13,738 nucleotides of DNA from JAWXCM01 sp034408745 (GCA_034408745.1 JAWXCM010000086.1:1-13738), one strand, 5' to 3'. Numbered from the stretch's first letter, positions 1 to 7,576 are shown. Notes: generated by a model not told the origin, from the letters alone. Made by a program: numbers and translations.

Positions 1-44
1 AACAGGTGCTCTTTTTGCGCGAGGATGATTTCGTCTTTCGTCAT
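1..44 (-). CDS. 5' end of a minus-strand gene that runs off the window
   Basis: An ATG on the minus strand at 44 opens a frame that continues to the window edge and reads MTKDEIILAQKEHL. The start is supported by a possible -10 hexamer (TAGACT, minus strand, 78-73) about 29 bases upstream. I see no clear Shine-Dalgarno sequence, since the bases just before the ATG read CCGCCTCCC. The opening residues loosely resemble the N-termini of class III aminotransferases, but fourteen residues are far too few to name a product. It lies downstream of the thioesterase on the same strand, with about 155 bases between them in which I see no other gene. Confidence 0.4.
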   Translation of the reverse strand, partial: MTKDEIILAQKEHL

Positions 45-199
45 GGGAGGCGGACCACACCTTGAGTGCAAGAGTCTAACATGATGCGCACGCAACCGGA
101 GTCACTGTCTACCTGACCTAAGCCACCGCGGCCAGCCGTTGCAGCCGGTCCAGTATCAAATCGACAGCGGCCTCAGTGGTCCGCACGGTCTGGTCACGC

Positions 200-619
200 T
201 CAGTCTTCTGGATTCTCAAGCGCGGCCCGAAGCTCACCCGGCAGTTCCACCGCGACGTTCTTGTCGAAGTCGTACAACACCACAACGGACGACCCATCGG
301 CAACCACCTCGCCGGTGCCGAGGCTGCGGATCTCCTGCTCCACCGTCACGCTGGTGCGACCCATGCGTCCCACCCATGTCCGCACTTCCACGGTATCCGG
401 ATACGTAAGCTGACGCCGGTAGTTGGCCGAAGCGAACGCAAGTATCGGTCCGATGTGCGGGCGCGTCCCCCCCAGCTGGATTCCAACGCGCTCCAGCAAC
501 GCCAGCCGTCCCGATTCAAACCAGCGAAAGAACACAACGTTATTGACGTGACCAAACGAGTCCTGGTCGCCCCACTGGACGGGCAGGGTGTTTGACACAT
601 ACTTCTTCGAATCTGCCAT
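200..619 (-). CDS. Hotdog-fold acyl-CoA thioesterase (4HBT/YbgC-like)
   Basis: A protein of about 139 residues, the normal length for single-domain 4-hydroxybenzoyl-CoA thioesterase-like enzymes, which hydrolyse acyl-CoA thioesters in the cytosol. The N-terminal signature WGDQDSFGHVNNVVFFRWFE (about residues 16-35) is the family's active-site loop followed by the long hotdog helix. The acidic residue and the GHVNN motif are intact. The later strands FASANYRRQLTYPDTVEVRT and VTVEQEIRS also fit the fold. I prefer the ATG at 619; a TTG at 628 would add three residues. No good Shine-Dalgarno is visible. A TAAACT hexamer (minus strand, 637-632) sits 12 bases before the ATG and overlaps the stop codon of the arsC remnant. 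The true acyl substrate cannot be read from the sequence. Confidence 0.85.
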   Translation of the reverse strand: MADSKKYVSNTLPVQWGDQDSFGHVNNVVFFRWFESGRLALLERVGIQLGGTRPHIGPILAFASANYRRQLTYPDTVEVRTWVGRMGRTSVTVEQEIRSLGTGEVVADGSSVVVLYDFDKNVAVELPGELRAALENPED

Positions 620-634
620 CGTACGCAATTGAGT

Positions 635-886
635 TTAGCGTTGCCCCAGAAAGGCTCCCACCTTCTCCCGAATCTGATTGCGAATGCGTCGGAACGCCCC
701 AGGTCGCGTCGCTTCATCGCCCTCAATGGCCGCCGGATCTTCAAAGCTCCAGTGAACCATCCCGGTGCCGGATGGAAACACCGGGCAGTGGTCCCTCGCG
801 TTGTCGCAGACGCTCACCACGTAGTCGAACCGCCGGCCGGTGAACTCGTCCACCGACCTGGACCGGTGGCCAGACGCACGCCAGAG
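635..886 (-). pseudogene. arsC: 5'-truncated arsenate reductase (thioredoxin-coupled ArsC type)
   Basis: The minus-strand frame encodes the C-terminal part of a low-molecular-weight-phosphatase-type arsenate reductase. It starts near SGHRSRSVDEFTG, continues with FDYVVSVCDNARDHCPVF and VHWSFEDPAAIEG, and ends at a TAA at 635-637. Family members are about 140 residues long and begin with a CX5R catalytic loop (such as a CTGNSARS motif). Here only about 80 residues remain. The catalytic Cys/Arg loop and the first half are absent, and the frame is closed by a TGA at 889-887. The redox cysteines of the second half (VCDNARDHCP) survive. The only start inside the fragment is a GTG at 853. The remnant abuts the arsR promoter, so the loss probably happened when the arsR-arsM unit arrived or during a local deletion. 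It cannot be an active reductase. Confidence 0.8.
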
Positions 887-899
887 TCATAAACAACTC

Positions 900-927
900 T
901 TGACAGTTTCTGTCTTTCGACTATTAT
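900..927 (+). promoter_or_regulatory. arsR-arsM promoter (sigma70-like)
   Basis: TTGACA at 900-905 and TATTAT at 922-927, with a 16-base spacer. The -35 box is a perfect match and the -10 box matches 5 of 6. The predicted transcription start is near 933-935, about 47 bases upstream of arsR. Confidence 0.7.
902..914. promoter_or_regulatory. Candidate ArsR operator (inverted repeat)
   Basis: A perfect inverted repeat, GACAG-TTT-CTGTC, overlaps the -35 box and enters the spacer. A dimeric ArsR bound here would block RNA polymerase, and release on As(III) binding would give autoregulation. The position and symmetry are seen in the sequence; the function is inferred. Confidence 0.5.
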
Positions 928-980
928 AGAAGTATGGAAGGAACGGAGAGGGAAGACGTGCTTGTGGAAGAGGACGGCGA

Positions 981-1325
981 ATGAAGCAACCGAAACCCGA
1001 AGACGTGAGCCGCTATGCCGATATGCTGGCGGCGATGGGCACGGAGCCGCGGCTGCGCATCATGCGCCTGCTTCTGTCCGCTCATCCCCACGGGATGGTC
1101 GCCGGTGAAATTGGGGCCGAACTCGGGCTGCCAGGCTCGACTCTGTCCCACCACCTCGAAAAGCTGAAGAACGAGAACCTGGTGTCAGTCAGCCGGGAAA
1201 GTACATTTCTTTGGTACGCGGCAAACACGAAAACCCTGCAGGACCTGCTCGGCTTTCTCTACGCCGAGTGCTGCACACGCAATCAGGCAATCCAGCCGGA
1301 AGCCATCATCCAGATAGCCGGCTAA
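981..1325 (+). CDS. arsR: ArsR-family arsenite-responsive transcriptional repressor
   Basis: A 114-residue winged-helix protein of the ArsR/SmtB family, a dimeric repressor that leaves DNA when it binds metalloid. Residues 13-32 form the first helices (ADMLAAMGTEPRLRIMRLLL). The recognition helix lies around LPGSTLSHHLEKLKNENLV (about 50-68), followed by the wing (VSVSRESTFLWYA). Cys97-Cys98 in AECCTR near the C-terminus resemble the C-terminal As(III) site described for Acidithiobacillus ArsR (a Cys pair plus a third Cys a few residues later). The third Cys is missing here, and there is no CxC in the recognition helix. The ATG at 981 overlaps the stop of a 16-codon frame at 934-984, and an AGAGGA lies a few bases upstream of it. 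It is co-directional with arsM 69 bases later, so the two are probably co-transcribed and autoregulated. Confidence 0.9.
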   Translation: MKQPKPEDVSRYADMLAAMGTEPRLRIMRLLLSAHPHGMVAGEIGAELGLPGSTLSHHLEKLKNENLVSVSRESTFLWYAANTKTLQDLLGFLYAECCTRNQAIQPEAIIQIAG

Positions 1326-1394
1326 CCCGACCACCAGCAGCGCCGCGCGTTGACGACGTGCGCTATATGTGTGTCCACAAAAAGGAGAATTAAA

Positions 1395-2249
1395 ATGAGC
1401 GCCACCACCACAGATATCCGCGACATCGTTAAAGAGAAGTACGGCCAGGCCGCCTCACGCGTCAGCATTGGCCAGAAGACCGGCTGTTGCGGTTCCGGCT
1501 CGGCCCTCGCGTCGGAGTGCGATCCGATCACGTCGAAGCTGTACAGCGCGGAAGAAAGCGGAGCAGTCCCGGAAGCGGCCATGCTGGCTTCGCTCGGCTG
1601 CGGAAATCCAACCGCGCTGGCGCAACTCAACCCCGGCGAGATCGTGCTCGACCTCGGCTCGGGCGGTGGCATCGACGTCCTGCTCTCGGCGCGGCGCGTT
1701 GGTCCCGCGGGCAAGGCATACGGCCTCGACATGACCGACGAAATGCTGGCACTCGCCCGCGAGAATCAGAAGAAAGCCGGAGTCGACAACGTGGAGTTCC
1801 TCAAGGGCGAGATCGAAAATATCCCCCTTCCCGATAACTCGGTCGACGTCATCATTTCCAACTGCGTCATTAACCTTTCGGCTGACAAGGATCGCGTTCT
1901 GCGAGAGGCCTTCCGTGTCCTGAAGCCGGGCGGCCGGTTCGCAGTGTCAGACGTGGTGGTTCGCGGTGAAGTGCCTGCCGAAGTACGCAGAAATATCGAG
2001 CTCTGGACTGGCTGCATCGCCGGCGCCTTACGCGACACCGAATACACAGACAAGCTCTTCGCGGCAGGCTTCGCCACCGTGGACATTGAGCCGACACGAA
2101 TCTACAACGTCGAAGACGCCCGTCAGTTCCTCACCCGCGAAGGTGTGGACGTGGACGCCATCATCCCGCAGGTCGAAGGCAAGTTTATGAGTGCCTTCAT
2201 CCGGGCGACCAAAGCGTCGGCGTGCTGTGGCCCGACTTGCTGCTCCTGA
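1395..2249 (+). CDS. arsM: Arsenite S-adenosylmethionine methyltransferase
   Basis: A 284-residue cytosolic enzyme that transfers methyl groups from S-adenosylmethionine to As(III), giving methylated, partly volatile arsenicals. Residues 84-95 (VLDLGSGGGIDV) form SAM motif I, and LDMTDEML (111-118) supplies the acidic ribose contact. The conserved arsenic-binding cysteines are all present: Cys42 (ECDP), Cys69 (LGCGNP), Cys157 (SNCVIN) and Cys207 (TGCIAG). Extra cysteine pairs sit at both ends: GCCGSG (31-32) and a terminal CCGPTCCS (277-283). The start at 1395 is preceded by AAGGAG at 1382-1387 with seven bases between. A longer in-frame TTG start at 1350 adds 15 unlikely residues. It is the second gene of the arsR operon. 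The nearby arsC is broken, so this locus alone handles arsenite rather than arsenate. Confidence 0.95.
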   Translation: MSATTTDIRDIVKEKYGQAASRVSIGQKTGCCGSGSALASECDPITSKLYSAEESGAVPEAAMLASLGCGNPTALAQLNPGEIVLDLGSGGGIDVLLSARRVGPAGKAYGLDMTDEMLALARENQKKAGVDNVEFLKGEIENIPLPDNSVDVIISNCVINLSADKDRVLREAFRVLKPGGRFAVSDVVVRGEVPAEVRRNIELWTGCIAGALRDTEYTDKLFAAGFATVDIEPTRIYNVEDARQFLTREGVDVDAIIPQVEGKFMSAFIRATKASACCGPTCCS

Positions 2250-2266
2250 TCCTGCATCGAACCAGG

Positions 2267-2295
2267 GGCGGCCGCGATTCGCTCTGGCGGCCGCC
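2267..2295. terminator. GC-rich hairpin between convergent genes
   Basis: Arms GGCGGCCGC (2267-2275) and GCGGCCGCC (2287-2295) pair perfectly over nine bases around an 11-base loop. The hairpin lies between the 3' ends of arsM and the isomerase remnant, as a shared terminator would. No T-run follows on either strand, so if it works it is not a classical intrinsic terminator. Confidence 0.45.
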
Positions 2296-2312
2296 AGTCT
2301 TCGCTAGCTAAG

Positions 2313-2819
2313 CTAGGCCAGGCCCTTGCGGCAGAAGTCCACGCACCTGGCGATTTCCTGCATCACCGTCGATCCCTCAGGCACCGGATATTCAAACTCA
2401 ATCGTCGCCTGAAATGGATACTTCTCGCGCTTCATAAGCTGAAGCACGTCACGAATCGGCGTATCGCCCTCTCCCCAGGGCTTGTTGGGACCATTGTCGA
2501 GCTTCCGGTCCTTAAGGTGGATATGCGTGATCCGGTCCGCATGCTTCTTAATGAACGGAATCGGTGACATGCTGCTGCCTGGGGTAAAGTGGCCGATATC
2601 CAGGTTAATCCCGTTGTATTTCGAGTAAGTCATCGAGCGTTCCCAGCTCTCCGGCGTCGCAAAAGCTTCTGGATTCTTAACGTCTCCATGACCGTGATAG
2701 CCGACCATCATTTTGTGTTTGGCCGCGATCTCGCCCAGCCATTTAGTCTTGCTGACCGGAATCTCGCACGACACGGCCTTCGCGCCCACTGCTTTGGCGA
2801 GCCCGAACGCATAGTCCAC
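2313..2819 (-). pseudogene. Sugar phosphate isomerase/epimerase, N-terminal half missing
   Basis: 168 residues of a xylose-isomerase-like TIM barrel, the AP-endonuclease-2-like family that isomerises or epimerises sugars using a divalent metal. Metal-ligand strands of the second half of the barrel are visible: YHGHGDV, NLDIGHFTPG, ITHIHLKDRK and ATIEFEYP. The C-terminus looks complete (EIARCVDFCRKGLA, then stop). Intact members are about 280-300 residues, and the first half of the barrel, including the first metal ligand, is gone. The only start is a GTG at 2819, exactly where recognisable homology (VDYAFGLAKAVGAKAVSCE) stops. The bases beyond it belong to a TonB-receptor fragment on the other strand. 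It is either a deletion remnant or an assembly artefact. The protein as encoded is very unlikely to fold into an active enzyme. Confidence 0.75.
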
Positions 2820-3010
2820 GAATATCCAGCAGAATTACAACCTGGTGAAGGGCACGCACAATATCCAGTTCGGCTTCCGCTGGCATCATGAGAAGCAAAA
2901 CCCGCAGCCCGATCAGGGTGACATTTCGGGCACGGCTTATTTCAACAGCCTCGCTGCGGCGGTAGAGAGCCAGACCAGCGGAACGGCTGCGAACCCGGTA
3001 ACACAGGCCG
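2820..3010 (+). pseudogene. Internal fragment of a second Oar-like TonB-dependent receptor
   Basis: From 2821 the plus strand reads NIQQNYNLVKGTHNIQFGFR, then WHHEKQNPQPDQGDISGTAY and an Ala/Ser-rich stretch ending near NPVTQ. This is the barrel segment that in Oar-like receptors follows the pattern 'QxxDNxxWxxGxHxxxFGxxxR'. The intact receptor downstream has the equivalent HQWLDNVSWNRGNHNFRFGA. The fragment has neither the family's start nor its end. On the left it abuts the truncated isomerase at 2820, and on the right the similarity fades around 3005-3010, just before the next gene's promoter. It is therefore a remnant truncated at both ends, with no start or ribosome site of its own. A 9-base repeat (AATATCCAG at 2821 and 2860) lies inside it, in the same frame. 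Confidence 0.65.
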
Positions 3011-3017
3011 TTCGTGT

Positions 3018-3047
3018 TTGTAGCCCAACGGCGCGAACCCTGATAAA
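3018..3047 (+). promoter_or_regulatory. Possible promoter of the TonB-receptor operon
   Basis: TTGTAG at 3018-3023 and GATAAA at 3042-3047 (within TGATAAACT), with 18 bases between. This is the best -35/-10 pair in the 64 bases between the receptor fragment and the next gene. A strong ribosome site, GGAGGG (3060-3065), follows, eight bases before the ATG. Confidence 0.35.
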
Positions 3048-3073
3048 CTCTCGCAGAACGGAGGGTCCGCGCC

Positions 3074-6000
3074 ATGAAACGCGTCTTGTTATTGCTGGCC
3101 TCATTTGCAGCCGCCGCGATCGCGCAGCAGGATATGGGGGTGATCACCGGCGTCATCACCGACTCGAGCGGAGCATCCATCCCGGGTGCCAGGGTGACCG
3201 CCACTCAGCAGAACACTGGTGAAAAACGGGAACTGGCGAGTTCGGAGACAGGCACCTACACCATCGGCCCGATCCGCATCGGCACATGGGACGTGACCGT
3301 TGAAAAGGACGGGTTCCGCCGAGCCATCTGGACCGGCATCGAACTCCATGCGCAGGACCGTGTCAGAGCCGATTTACAGCTGCAGGTTGGCCAGACTTCA
3401 GACACCATTTCTGTCACCGCCGAAGCCCCGCTACTCCAGGCCGAAACGTCAAGCCTGGCCCATGTAGTGCAGGAGCGCGAGATCAAGGGGCTTCCCCTCA
3501 ATGGTCGAAACTTCCAGCAACTGGCCTGGCTGACCGCGGGCGTCTCTCCGGCCACCCAGGGGCGAGACCGGGAGAGCGGCTTCAACGCGCACGGCCAGCC
3601 GATGACGCAGAACAGTTTCCTGGTTGACGGCATCGACAACAACAACAACGTAATGGGCATGCAGGACCGCAAAATGCAGGTCGTGGTGCCGTCGCTCGAC
3701 GCAGTGGCCGAGTTCAAGGTGCAAACTTCGAACTACTCCGCGGAATTCGGGCGCAATTCCGGTGCCGTGATGATCGTCAACATCAAGAGCGGCACCAACC
3801 AGCTTCACGGCAGCGCGTATGAGTATGTCCGCAATGACCGCTTCGATGCCCGCGACATGTTCAGCTATGTCGACCGGACTGGCGATGGCAAAGCCGACCC
3901 CGAAGTCTTAAAACAGAACCAGTTCGGTGCGACTCTCGGCGGGCCGATACTTCGCAACAAGCTGTTCTTTTTCGGAAGCTGGGAGCGCCGCACAGAGCGC
4001 CGGTCGCAGTCCGATACCGCCATTGTGCCCACGGACAATGAGCGTCAGGGTATCTTCGCCACTTCGCTGCGGACCATCAATGACCCGCAGACCGGGCGCC
4101 CGTTCCCGGACAACCGCATCCCGGCCTCCCGGTTTGACCCCACCTCGGCAAAGATCGTCTCCCTCTGGCCGCAGGCCAACTTCAGCGGATTTGGGACCCG
4201 CAGCAACTACATCAACAACCCGCCATGGACCACGGACCGTGACGCGGTCGACATCCGGTCCGACTACAGCATGACGTCGAAGGACACCATGTTCGGGCGC
4301 GTGAGCCTCTCGCCTTATACCAACCTGCGCGCCGGCGTGTTTCCTGGACCGGCGCGAGGCGACGCGGGCAACGACCGTGCCATTGACGACAACAAGGGCT
4401 ACAGCGCCGCCTACTCCTGGTCGCACATCTTCCGCCCCAACTTGTTGAACGAGTTCCGCTACGGCTTCAACCGGCAGCTGGTGAACAAGCGCGAGCTCAC
4501 CGATGAGAGCACGGAAGCATTGACGAAGCAGTACGGCATCAGCGGCATTCCGCCCAACGGCCAGCTATTCGGTCTGCCGCGGATTACGCTGAACGGCGGC
4601 ATCGGCTATACGGGCCTCGGCGAACCGGGCTCGATGCCAAACTTCAAGATCAGCCAGGTGCACCAGTGGCTCGATAACGTGTCGTGGAACCGCGGCAATC
4701 ATAACTTCAGGTTCGGCGCCGACCTCCGCTGGAACCGCAGCGACATTTTCGGCGGTGCGTCGTCGCACGGCAGCTTCCAGTTCAACGGAAACTTCACAGG
4801 CGTCAGCCTGGCCGATTTCCTGCTCGGACTCAGCAGTCAGGCCAATCTGACGACGCAGCTGTACGGCCAGATGCGCTTTCGAAATTACATGTTCTATGCG
4901 CTCGACGACTGGAAGCTCAGCCCTCGGCTGACTCTCAACATCGGGCTGCGTTATGAGCTGGCGACACCATGGTTTGACAAGTACGACAACATGAATCGCC
5001 TGGAGCTGGAAGATAGATCGCGGTTCAATCAAATCACGAAAGCAGGGTATTGCGGATCCGGCTGGTCCTGCCGGGGCCTGGTCAACACGGACACCAACAA
5101 CTGGGCGCCGCGAGTCGGCCTGTCATACCAGGCGTTTCGACGAACCGTTTTGCGCGCGGCTTTTGGATCCTTCTATGGGGGGCAGGGCTCGCTGGGAGCG
5201 GACCAGCGAGGGATCAACAACTTCCCCTACAACCGAAACGTGACGGTGCTGTCGACGGCTACCCGACCCGCACTGCAACTGAGTGCCGGATTCCCGGCAG
5301 GCTTCCTCGGCGATCCGGGTGGGGCACCCCCGCGCAACCTGAACTGGAGCACGTGGCAGACTGACTTCCCGGCGCCCACCATTCATCAGTGGAACGCGGC
5401 CATCCAGCAGGAATTGCGCAGCGGTCTCGCGCTGACCGTCGCTTATGTGGGCTCGTCTTCCAGCTACATCATGGGCGATTACAACTGGAACGGCGCGCCT
5501 CCTGGACCCGTCGCTACGGAGGTGCAGCGCCGGCCACTTCCGGAGTGGAATACCATTAGTTTCCGCACACCTTACGGCCACGCCAGCTATCACGGGCTCG
5601 ACGTGCAGCTGGAACGCCGCTACGCCAACGGACTCTCCTTTACCGCAGCCTGGAACTGGAGCCACTCGCTCGACAACATCGCGGAGCAGTTCGGCCAGGG
5701 CAACGGCAGTGTCCAGGACTCGGCGAACTTCCGCGGCAGCCGCGCCAGCTCGGACTTTGATCTGCGGCATCGCGTGGTCTCCGCGATGGTGTACGAACTG
5801 CCGGTCGGAAAGGGCAAAGCATGGATGAATCGTGGAGGAGTGCTGAACCAGGTGCTCGGTGGTTGGCAGCTTTCGGTGCTGCCTTCCTGGCAGACCGGCC
5901 AGGTGTTCACGGTCACGCTGGCCAACGCGCGCCAGCGTCTGGGAGCGACTTCAGTGGGCGACTGGCGCCCCGACCTCATTCGTAACCCGAAGCTGGAAAA

Positions 6001-6316
6001 CCCGACGCCGGACCGTTGGTTCGACACCTCGGCGTTTGTTCTGCCTCTGAACGCCGACGGCACTTTCCGGTTCGGCAATGCACCGCGGTCAGTCGGCCGG
6101 ACCGCTCCAGTTTTTAACCTGGATTCGGGGCTGATGAAGAATTTCGCGGTCACGGAGCGGGTTCGCGTGCAGTTCCGCTGGGAAGTGTTCAATGCGACGA
6201 ACACGCCCAGCCTCGGCGACCCGAACGCGAATTTTGACAGCCCGGATTTCGGCAAGGTTCGTGGGACAGTGAGTACGCCACGCCAGATGCAGTTCGCGTT
6301 GCGAGTTTCGTTCTGA
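3074..6316 (+). CDS. Oar-like TonB-dependent outer-membrane receptor with N-terminal carboxypeptidase-regulatory-like domain
   Basis: 1080 residues, a typical length for acidobacterial Oar-like receptors. A signal peptide covers residues 1-17 (MKRVLLLLASFAAAAIA, then QQDMG). Residues 22-105 are a carboxypeptidase-regulatory-like beta-sandwich (GVITGVITDSSGASIPGARV...GTYTIGPIRIGTWDVTVEKDGF). The plug follows at about 125-245, with IKGLPLNGRNFQQL, FLVDGIDNNNN and EFGRNSGAVMIVNIKSGTNQ. The rest is the beta-barrel, ending in a terminal Phe (FALRVSF) as outer-membrane proteins do. Such receptors import large substrates, often oligosaccharides or peptides, using TonB energy; the substrate here is unknown. 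The ATG has a GGAGGG eight bases upstream. The next gene starts 2-23 bases after the stop, so this is probably the first gene of a long operon. Confidence 0.93.
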   Translation: MKRVLLLLASFAAAAIAQQDMGVITGVITDSSGASIPGARVTATQQNTGEKRELASSETGTYTIGPIRIGTWDVTVEKDGFRRAIWTGIELHAQDRVRADLQLQVGQTSDTISVTAEAPLLQAETSSLAHVVQEREIKGLPLNGRNFQQLAWLTAGVSPATQGRDRESGFNAHGQPMTQNSFLVDGIDNNNNVMGMQDRKMQVVVPSLDAVAEFKVQTSNYSAEFGRNSGAVMIVNIKSGTNQLHGSAYEYVRNDRFDARDMFSYVDRTGDGKADPEVLKQNQFGATLGGPILRNKLFFFGSWERRTERRSQSDTAIVPTDNERQGIFATSLRTINDPQTGRPFPDNRIPASRFDPTSAKIVSLWPQANFSGFGTRSNYINNPPWTTDRDAVDIRSDYSMTSKDTMFGRVSLSPYTNLRAGVFPGPARGDAGNDRAIDDNKGYSAAYSWSHIFRPNLLNEFRYGFNRQLVNKRELTDESTEALTKQYGISGIPPNGQLFGLPRITLNGGIGYTGLGEPGSMPNFKISQVHQWLDNVSWNRGNHNFRFGADLRWNRSDIFGGASSHGSFQFNGNFTGVSLADFLLGLSSQANLTTQLYGQMRFRNYMFYALDDWKLSPRLTLNIGLRYELATPWFDKYDNMNRLELEDRSRFNQITKAGYCGSGWSCRGLVNTDTNNWAPRVGLSYQAFRRTVLRAAFGSFYGGQGSLGADQRGINNFPYNRNVTVLSTATRPALQLSAGFPAGFLGDPGGAPPRNLNWSTWQTDFPAPTIHQWNAAIQQELRSGLALTVAYVGSSSSYIMGDYNWNGAPPGPVATEVQRRPLPEWNTISFRTPYGHASYHGLDVQLERRYANGLSFTAAWNWSHSLDNIAEQFGQGNGSVQDSANFRGSRASSDFDLRHRVVSAMVYELPVGKGKAWMNRGGVLNQVLGGWQLSVLPSWQTGQVFTVTLANARQRLGATSVGDWRPDLIRNPKLENPTPDRWFDTSAFVLPLNADGTFRFGNAPRSVGRTAPVFNLDSGLMKNFAVTERVRVQFRWEVFNATNTPSLGDPNANFDSPDFGKVRGTVSTPRQMQFALRVSF

Positions 6317-6339
6317 AGGTGCGCGCTAAACTTTGGGTA

Positions 6340-7551
6340 ATGAAACGAACGCTTGCGCTTTTGTTTTTGAGCGCGGCGGCAAGCCCGCTCTTTGCCGATA
6401 CCTGGCTAATTCTGCCGTTCTTCAATCTCTCCAGCGACACGAATTTGCACTGGATTGGCGAGAGTCTCTCCGAGTCGGCGCACGAGGCGTTGGGTGCTGA
6501 AGGTATTATCGTCCTCGGCCGGCAGCAACGCGAAGAGGCGTATCGCCGGCTGTCGATCCGGTCCAACACACAACTGACCACGGCCACGGTAATGCGTATC
6601 GGCGAGCTGCTGGACGCGGATCAGATCGTTTACGGCACATTCGCGTTCACTCCGCCAGAGGACACGGCTTCGGTGAAGACGCTAGGTACTCTGAAAATCG
6701 TGGCCCACATCCTGAGCCTGCGGCGAGCCCGCCAGGGCCCCGAGTATACCGAAATCGGGGCGCTGGAGGACCTGGCCCGGCTGCAAAATCACCTTGCCTG
6801 GCAGACACTGCAGTTCGCCATGCCGAAAGCTTCGCCCTCGGAAGAAGAATTTCGACAGCGCAATCCGGTGATTCGTGTCGACGCCATGGAAAATTACATT
6901 CGCGGCCTTCTGTCCACCACGCCAGAACAGCGGATGCGCTTTTTCACGTCGGCCGTGCGGCTCGATCCCCGGATGTCGCAGGCCAGTTTTCAGCTCGCAA
7001 GACTGAACTTCGAGAAAAAGGCATGGCGAATGGCGGCCGATTCGTATGCCCGGGTGACACCCGGTGGAGTTCATTCGCGGGAGGCGCAGTTTTTTCTCGG
7101 AATTTCGCGCTATCGACTGGGTGAATTCGAGGCCGCGGCTGCCGCCTTTCGGTCCGTCGCCGAATCCGTTCCGCTCAATGAGGTCTGGAATAATCTCGGT
7201 GCTGCGCAGTCGCGGCGCAACGATCCGGAGGCGCTTGCCAGTTTTCAGAAGGCACTCGACGGCGATCCAGCCGATCCCGACTACCAGTTCAACGTCGGCT
7301 ACGCACTACTCCGGCGAGGAGAAAACGACAAGGCCGCCGAGCGCTTTCGAGCCGTGCTGGAGCGCCGTCCGGACGATGCGGAAGCCATCACGATGCTGGG
7401 CAGAAGCCTGCGCAGAGTCGCCCAAAGAACTGCCGCTGCGCCAAGTGAAGGCGTCGAACGGCTGAAGGAAGCCTGGGAGGAGTCGGCCTGGCTGCAACTC
7501 AAGTCCGTCCTCGAACCAAAACGTCCTGCGGAAAAAACATCTCAGCCCTGA
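6340..7551 (+). CDS. Exported TolB/CsgG-like plus TPR-repeat protein
   Basis: About 403 residues. A signal peptide MKRTLALLFLSAAASPLFAD opens the protein. The next hundred or so residues (WLILPFFNLSSDTNLHWIGE...LGRQQREEAYRRL...IGELLDADQIVYGTF) have the pattern of the FlgO/CsgG/TolB-N-like domain found in periplasmic and lipoprotein assembly factors. The second half contains several tetratricopeptide repeats, for example around AENFRFFTSAVRLDP-type helices, FFLGISRYRLGEFEAAAAAF, NNLGAAQSRRNDPEALASFQ and NVGYALLRRGENDKAAERF. These are protein-binding scaffolds. I chose the ATG at 6340 because the signal peptide starts there; an upstream GTG at 6319 adds seven residues. No Shine-Dalgarno is clear. 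The gene sits directly behind the receptor, and 42 bases separate it from the phosphatase. The partner it binds is unknown. Confidence 0.8.
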   Translation: MKRTLALLFLSAAASPLFADTWLILPFFNLSSDTNLHWIGESLSESAHEALGAEGIIVLGRQQREEAYRRLSIRSNTQLTTATVMRIGELLDADQIVYGTFAFTPPEDTASVKTLGTLKIVAHILSLRRARQGPEYTEIGALEDLARLQNHLAWQTLQFAMPKASPSEEEFRQRNPVIRVDAMENYIRGLLSTTPEQRMRFFTSAVRLDPRMSQASFQLARLNFEKKAWRMAADSYARVTPGGVHSREAQFFLGISRYRLGEFEAAAAAFRSVAESVPLNEVWNNLGAAQSRRNDPEALASFQKALDGDPADPDYQFNVGYALLRRGENDKAAERFRAVLERRPDDAEAITMLGRSLRRVAQRTAAAPSEGVERLKEAWEESAWLQLKSVLEPKRPAEKTSQP

Positions 7552-7576
7552 TCGTTTTGGCGGCTGCTTACGCATA

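Noticed and set aside
118..303. A 61-codon minus-strand frame with a plausible helical tail ending in LQRLAAVA
   Set aside because: Its first part overlaps the thioesterase 3' end in another frame, it has no start signal, and the tail matches no family I recognise.
1349..1369. Second promoter for arsM (TTGACG with TATATG)
   Set aside because: The spacing is only eight bases, far too short for sigma70.
1350..1394. Upstream TTG start for arsM adding MTTCAICVSTKRRIK
   Set aside because: The AAGGAG at 1382-1387 fits the ATG at 1395, and ArsM proteins do not normally have this extension.
5123..5770. Long minus-strand frame opposite the TonB receptor (also 3908-4426 and 5620-6255)
   Set aside because: Antisense shadows caused by GC-rich codon use; the plus-strand product is a clear receptor.
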